In this document: in pieces, positions 7,343 through 9,386 of the stretch
Layout: each line of letters starts with the position of its first letter
How positions within the stretch are numbered: the first letter of the stretch is position 1
Assembly (NCBI GenBank): GCA_003232015.1
Contig: QIKU01000222.1
Location: 1 to 9,386 of the forward strand
Source: Gammaproteobacteria bacterium
GTDB lineage: Bacteria; Pseudomonadota; Gammaproteobacteria; UBA6429
Length of the DNA: 9,386 nucleotides
Direction: 5' to 3'
Notes under the pieces: model-generated
What the model was told of the DNA's origin: nothing
Seen by the model: only the letters and a program-made list of their open reading frames with translations
Databases searched by the model: none
Program-made: the position numbers and the translations under genes

Positions 7343-7750
7343 TTAAGTATTTGAAATAGGCGGGTGAAAAATCATTTGTACCACATTGCCATCGGGGTCA
7401 GCGCAATAAAAACTACGTGCGCCATCGCGGTGTGTTTTAGGCTGTGAGTGCATTTTTATATTATGACCATTTAAAAATTCAAACCAGGCATCCACATCGT
7501 CGGGTTGTTTTAATATATAGCCAATATGATCCAGCCGTTGTGGGCCGTCCATTTTTTTGTCTTTGTATTTAACTTCGGCACGATGCAAGGCAAGGTTATC
7601 ATTGCCTGAAGATAAATATACGTTATCTGGATCGGGGCGCCATTCAACATGCATACCGAGTAGTTCAACATAAAAATTTTCACAGGCAGCAAAGTTTTCA
7701 ACGTAGAGGGCAACGTGGCGCAGGCCGGCAGTAGAGGGTGGGTGATTCAT
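7343..7750 (-). CDS. VOC (glyoxalase/dioxygenase fold) family protein
   Basis: A 135-residue protein with two VOC half-modules: RHVALYVENFAACENFYVEL (11-30) starts the first, and LDHIGYIL (73-80) starts the second, ending DPDGNVVQMIFHP (118-130). Expected metal positions are H12, H56 (in NLALHR), H75 and the residue in GNVVxM. That last position is usually Glu; here it is Gln (Q125). The substrate is unknown: relatives include glyoxalase I, extradiol dioxygenases and fosfomycin-type enzymes, and nothing here picks one. AAAGG lies ten bases before the ATG. It sits between the OsmC-like gene (55 bases upstream) and bioA (two bases downstream), a probable operon. A link to biotin is not implied by sequence. 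Confidence 0.85.
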   Translation of the reverse strand: MNHPPSTAGLRHVALYVENFAACENFYVELLGMHVEWRPDPDNVYLSSGNDNLALHRAEVKYKDKKMDGPQRLDHIGYILKQPDDVDAWFEFLNGHNIKMHSQPKTHRDGARSFYCADPDGNVVQMIFHPPISNT

Positions 7751-7805
7751 TTTGTAATAACCTTTATATGGATTGATAATTTAGGTCGCGGGAATGATGT
7801 ATTGG

Positions 7806-8225
7806 TTATTTTGTTTCTACAATCTCAAAGTCATGCGTTATCTCCGCCATCTTCCCTAACATAATCGATGCCGAACAATATTTTTCTGCCGACAAACTCA
7901 CTGCACGTTCAACCTGTTTTTCTTTTAAGTTTTTACCCGTCACAATAAAGTGAACATGAATTTTAGTAAAAACTTTAGGTTCATTATTGGCGCGTTCTGT
8001 GATTATTTCAACCACGCAATCCTCCACCGCCTGACGTGATTTTTTAAGGATCATCAACACGTCAAAGGTAGTGCAGCCACCCAGCCCCAGCAACAGCATT
8101 TCCATTGGGCGGGGGCCAAGATTGCGGCCGCCGTGGTCTGGTGGCCCATCCATGATGACAGCGTGACCACTGTCGGTTTCACCCATAAAAGTGACACCCT
8201 CAACCCACTTAATTCTTGTCTTCAT
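7806..8225 (-). CDS. OsmC/Ohr-family protein, YhfA-like
   Basis: A 139-residue member of the OsmC superfamily, small proteins that typically reduce organic hydroperoxides through two cysteines. The peroxidatic Cys is expected at C51 in GLGGCTTFDV (47-56) and the second at C117 in KYCSAS (115-120); both are present. NLGPRPMEMLL (35-45) precedes the first, as in the family. Its position divergent from crp is the same as yhfA in E. coli and the OsmC-like gene next to vfr in P. aeruginosa, so it belongs to that YhfA-like group, whose physiological substrate is less clear than that of Ohr or OsmC. AGGG lies ten bases before the ATG. It is probably the first gene of an operon with the VOC gene and bioA. 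Confidence 0.88.
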   Translation of the reverse strand: MKTRIKWVEGVTFMGETDSGHAVIMDGPPDHGGRNLGPRPMEMLLLGLGGCTTFDVLMILKKSRQAVEDCVVEIITERANNEPKVFTKIHVHFIVTGKNLKEKQVERAVSLSAEKYCSASIMLGKMAEITHDFEIVETK

Positions 8226-8416
8226 TTAAATAGAACCCTATACTTTTTAATAGTTTAGCCTGCCAATTGCGTAAAAGCCGTCAATATTGCCTCAAATAGG
8301 GCTGGTAGTGACGGCATTCGCAGTTTATTGAGCTAAAATAGACTATGCTTGCTTACAATCAATGAGTATTATAACAAGCAGAGATTAAATAGCCTATGTT
8401 GAGCACAGGGAATAGC
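8226..8416. promoter_or_regulatory. Divergent control region of the OsmC-like gene and crp
   Basis: This region must hold promoters in both directions. For the minus strand, TTTACG (8276-8271) and TATTAA (8253-8248) are 17 bases apart. For crp, possible -10 boxes are TAAAAT (8334-8339) and TATGCT (8344-8349), neither with a good -35, which would fit an activator-dependent promoter. A pair of inverted related motifs is present: GCCGTCA (8277-8283, with TGCG at 8268-8271) and TGACGGC (8309-8315, with CGCA at 8319-8322). Confidence 0.4.
8307..8322 (+). promoter_or_regulatory. Candidate CRP/Vfr binding site
   Basis: AGTGA-CGGCAT-TCGCA matches 8 of the 10 conserved core positions of the CRP consensus TGTGA-N6-TCACA. 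Its centre, 8314.5, would be 41.5 bases from a start at 8356, the start expected if TATGCT (8344-8349) is the -10. That is the class II activator position. With the TAAAAT box instead, it would overlap the -35 and repress. Autoregulation of crp is known in E. coli and of vfr in Pseudomonas. Confidence 0.35.
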
Positions 8417-9055
8417 ATGACACAAATTGTTAACTATAAGGCAGAATTGCCTTCGATGGATAAGTTACTGGAACAGAGTCATCGTCGGCACTACCCGGCG
8501 AAGAATGTGATTATTTACGCCGGTGATAAATCGGATGTCTTGTATTATATCGTAGAGGGTTCCGTTTCGGTCTTAATTGAAGATGAAGATGGCCGTGAAA
8601 TTGTTTTAGCTTACCTGAATAAAGGTGATTTCTTTGGTGAAATGGCTTTGTTCGGTGAAGAACCGGATCGTAGCGCCTGGGTGCGTAGTCGCACTGCTTG
8701 CGAAGTGGCTGAAATCAGTTTTACAAAGTTCCGCCAACTCTATCAGGAATACCCCGAAATATTATTTGCAATGACAGCGCAAATGGCTGCTCGGCTCCGT
8801 CATACCAGCCGCAAAGTGAACGACCTTGCCTTTATGGATGTGACCGGGCGTGTTTCACGTACCTTACTGGATTTATGCAAACAACCGGACGCCATGACCC
8901 ACCCCGATGGAATGCAAATTCGAATTACCCGCCAGGAAATTGGTCGCATTGTGGGTTGCTCGCGTGAAATGGTTGGCCGCGTTTTAAAAACCATGGAAGA
9001 ACAGGAATTGATTTATGTTAAAGGTAAAACGATAGTTGTTTTCGGTACACGTTAG
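8417..9055 (+). CDS. crp: cAMP-responsive global regulator CRP/Vfr
   Basis: A cyclic-AMP receptor protein that binds DNA as a dimer. Start chosen at ATG 8417: AGGGAA at 8407-8412 is well placed and gives 212 residues, close to E. coli CRP (210) and Vfr (214). The upstream in-frame ATG 8396 adds seven residues and has only weak purines before it. The N-terminal cyclic-nucleotide domain shows [10 protein letters not shown] (70-79) with G74 and E75, and RSAWV (85-89) with R85 and S86, the phosphate-binding residues for cAMP. T130 and S131 lie on the dimer C-helix where E. coli has T127/S128. The C-terminal helix-turn-helix is [20 protein letters not shown] (171-190), with recognition residues R183, E184 and R188 as in E. 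coli. [12 protein letters not shown] is also typical of Vfr. Targets here may include its own promoter. Confidence 0.96.
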   Translation: MTQIVNYKAELPSMDKLLEQSHRRHYPAKNVIIYAGDKSDVLYYIVEGSVSVLIEDEDGREIVLAYLNKGDFFGEMALFGEEPDRSAWVRSRTACEVAEISFTKFRQLYQEYPEILFAMTAQMAARLRHTSRKVNDLAFMDVTGRVSRTLLDLCKQPDAMTHPDGMQIRITRQEIGRIVGCSREMVGRVLKTMEEQELIYVKGKTIVVFGTR

Positions 9056-9061
9056 GTTTTT

Positions 9062-9102
9062 AGTGCCCGTTTGTTTTTGTACGGGCACTTATGATGTTTT
9101 TT
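9062..9102 (+). terminator. First hairpin after crp with T-tract
   Basis: AGTGCCCGT (9062-9070) pairs perfectly with ACGGGCACT (9081-9089) around a 10-base T-rich loop. Six Ts follow at 9097-9102, seven bases after the stem. It begins six bases after the crp stop. The gap before the T-tract weakens it as an intrinsic terminator, but a second one follows. Confidence 0.6.
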
Positions 9103-9107
9103 AAAAT

Positions 9108-9131
9108 CGGGCTTCTGCCCGTTTATTTTTT
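9108..9131 (+). terminator. Second hairpin after crp, classic intrinsic terminator form
   Basis: CGGGC (9108-9112), tetraloop TTCT, GCCCG (9117-9121), then TTTATTTTTT to 9131. Stem GC content and the T-rich tail fit a rho-independent terminator. The T-run at 9126-9131 is also the first segment of the tandem repeat. Confidence 0.7.
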
Positions 9132-9219
9132 ATACCGAGATAATAAGCCCTGAATAATATGCAGGATGGGTGGAACCCATCAGATGGGTTACGCTACCGC
9201 TTCACCCATCCTACATTGA
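9126..9219. repeat. Tandem palindromic repeat, copy 1
   Basis: Unit of 94 bases, matching copy 2 with few differences. It opens with TTTTTTATA, then an exact 28-base shared block at 9142-9169, then a compound palindrome. Outer arms AGGATGGGTG (9163-9172) and CACCCATCCT (9203-9212) pair over 10 bp; an inner AACCCATC (9174-9181) and GATGGGTT (9183-9190) pair over 8 bp. ACGCTACCGC lies between. The GGATGGGT/ACCCATCC design recalls dispersed intergenic palindromes of many gammaproteobacteria (from memory). No coding role seen. Confidence 0.9.
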
Positions 9220-9305
9220 TTTTTTATAGCGGGACAATAAGCCCTGAATAATATGCAGGATGGATGGAACCCATCGATGGGTTACGCTACCGCTCCACCC
9301 ATCCT
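9220..9305. repeat. Tandem palindromic repeat, copy 2
   Basis: Directly abuts copy 1. Relative to it, base 9264 is A instead of G, one A in the centre is absent (so AACCCATCGATGGGTT is a perfect 16-base palindrome at 9269-9284), and 9295 is C instead of T, which turns a G-T pair of the outer stem into G-C. A few changes lie in the leader segment 9229-9235. The similarity fades after CACCCATCCT at 9305. ACCCATCCT recurs at 9365-9373 and may be a remnant of a third copy. Confidence 0.9.
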
Positions 9306-9386
9306 TGTATCTCTCTCGATAAACTGTTTAGCTAGCCGTTTATCAGGGAGTGTGATGAACCTGTACCCATCCTTAGGCATAAAGCC
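9282..9386 (-). CDS. Possible C-terminus of a gene entering from the right edge
   Basis: The minus-strand frame is open for 34 codons from the window edge to TAA (9284-9282). It includes MPKDGYRFITLPDKRLAKQ, which has a protein-like composition. The last residues, about MGGAVA, and the stop come from repeat copy 2, so the native end may have been replaced by the repeat. An ATG at 9380-9378 could also make it a very small gene. I do not recognise the family, and 34 open codons can occur by chance. Confidence 0.25.
   Translation of the reverse strand, partial: GFMPKDGYRFITLPDKRLAKQFIERDTRMGGAVA
9318..9344. repeat. Small inverted repeat near the right edge
   Basis: GATAAAC (9318-9324) and GTTTATC (9338-9344) are perfectly complementary over 7 bp around a 13-base loop that contains GCTAGC. 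Function unknown; it lies within the possible minus-strand frame. Confidence 0.4.

Noticed and set aside
7343..8225. VOC and OsmC-like genes as a defence or antibiotic-resistance island
   Set aside because: Both families are common housekeeping or stress proteins, the OsmC-like/crp pairing is ancestral, and no integrase, tRNA or composition shift is visible.
8396..8416. Upstream ATG start for crp
   Set aside because: It lacks a good ribosome site, while ATG 8417 has AGGGAA at proper distance and gives the normal family length.
9126..9305. CRISPR array
   Set aside because: Only two abutting copies, no spacers of regular length, and a palindrome far longer than a CRISPR repeat stem.

Overview
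The window is chromosomal DNA of a gammaproteobacterium. The evidence is the gene order rpe-gph-trpE, trpG-trpD-trpC and osmC-like/crp, and a CRP/Vfr protein whose cAMP-binding and DNA-recognition residues match the gammaproteobacterial type. Synonymous sites look AT-rich by eye (not counted), so it is not a high-GC Pseudomonas. I cannot name the genus. Every full-length gene is intact and of a well-known family. I did not find a large undescribed system; the unusual content is in the intergenic DNA.

Layout. Bases 1-157 (minus) hold the N-terminus of an exported protein cut by the left edge. A divergent intergenic region follows, then on the plus strand rpe (386-1072), gph (1179-1853), trpE (1972-3510), trpG (3510-4091), trpD (4191-5210) and trpC (5213-6013). 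These cover the pentose-phosphate epimerase, 2-phosphoglycolate phosphatase and the chorismate-to-indoleglycerol-phosphate part of tryptophan synthesis, except the TrpF step; trpF, trpB and trpA are not here. Converging on them from the minus strand is a probable operon: an OsmC/YhfA-like gene (8225-7806), a VOC/glyoxalase-fold gene (7750-7343) and bioA (7340-6063, biotin synthesis). crp/vfr (start best placed at 8417) is divergent from the OsmC-like gene. After crp come two terminator-like hairpins, two tandem copies of a palindromic repeat of about 94 bp, and an open minus-strand frame at the right edge that ends inside the second repeat copy.

How it works together. trpE and trpG overlap by one base, so the two anthranilate synthase subunits are probably translationally coupled. 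trpD and trpC are separated by two bases. trpG and trpD are separated by a strong palindrome that ends next to a perfect TATAAT, so trpDC may have its own promoter. Upstream of trpE is a possible 14-codon leader peptide with one Trp codon, followed by a short hairpin and seven Ts. It looks like a compact or degenerate trp attenuator, although its geometry does not fit the E. coli model.

Most worth checking: the trpE leader, three different intergenic palindromes (rpe/gph, trpG/trpD, downstream of crp), the CRP-like site in the crp/osmC divergent region, and the insertion of bioA plus the VOC gene between trpC and the crp block.
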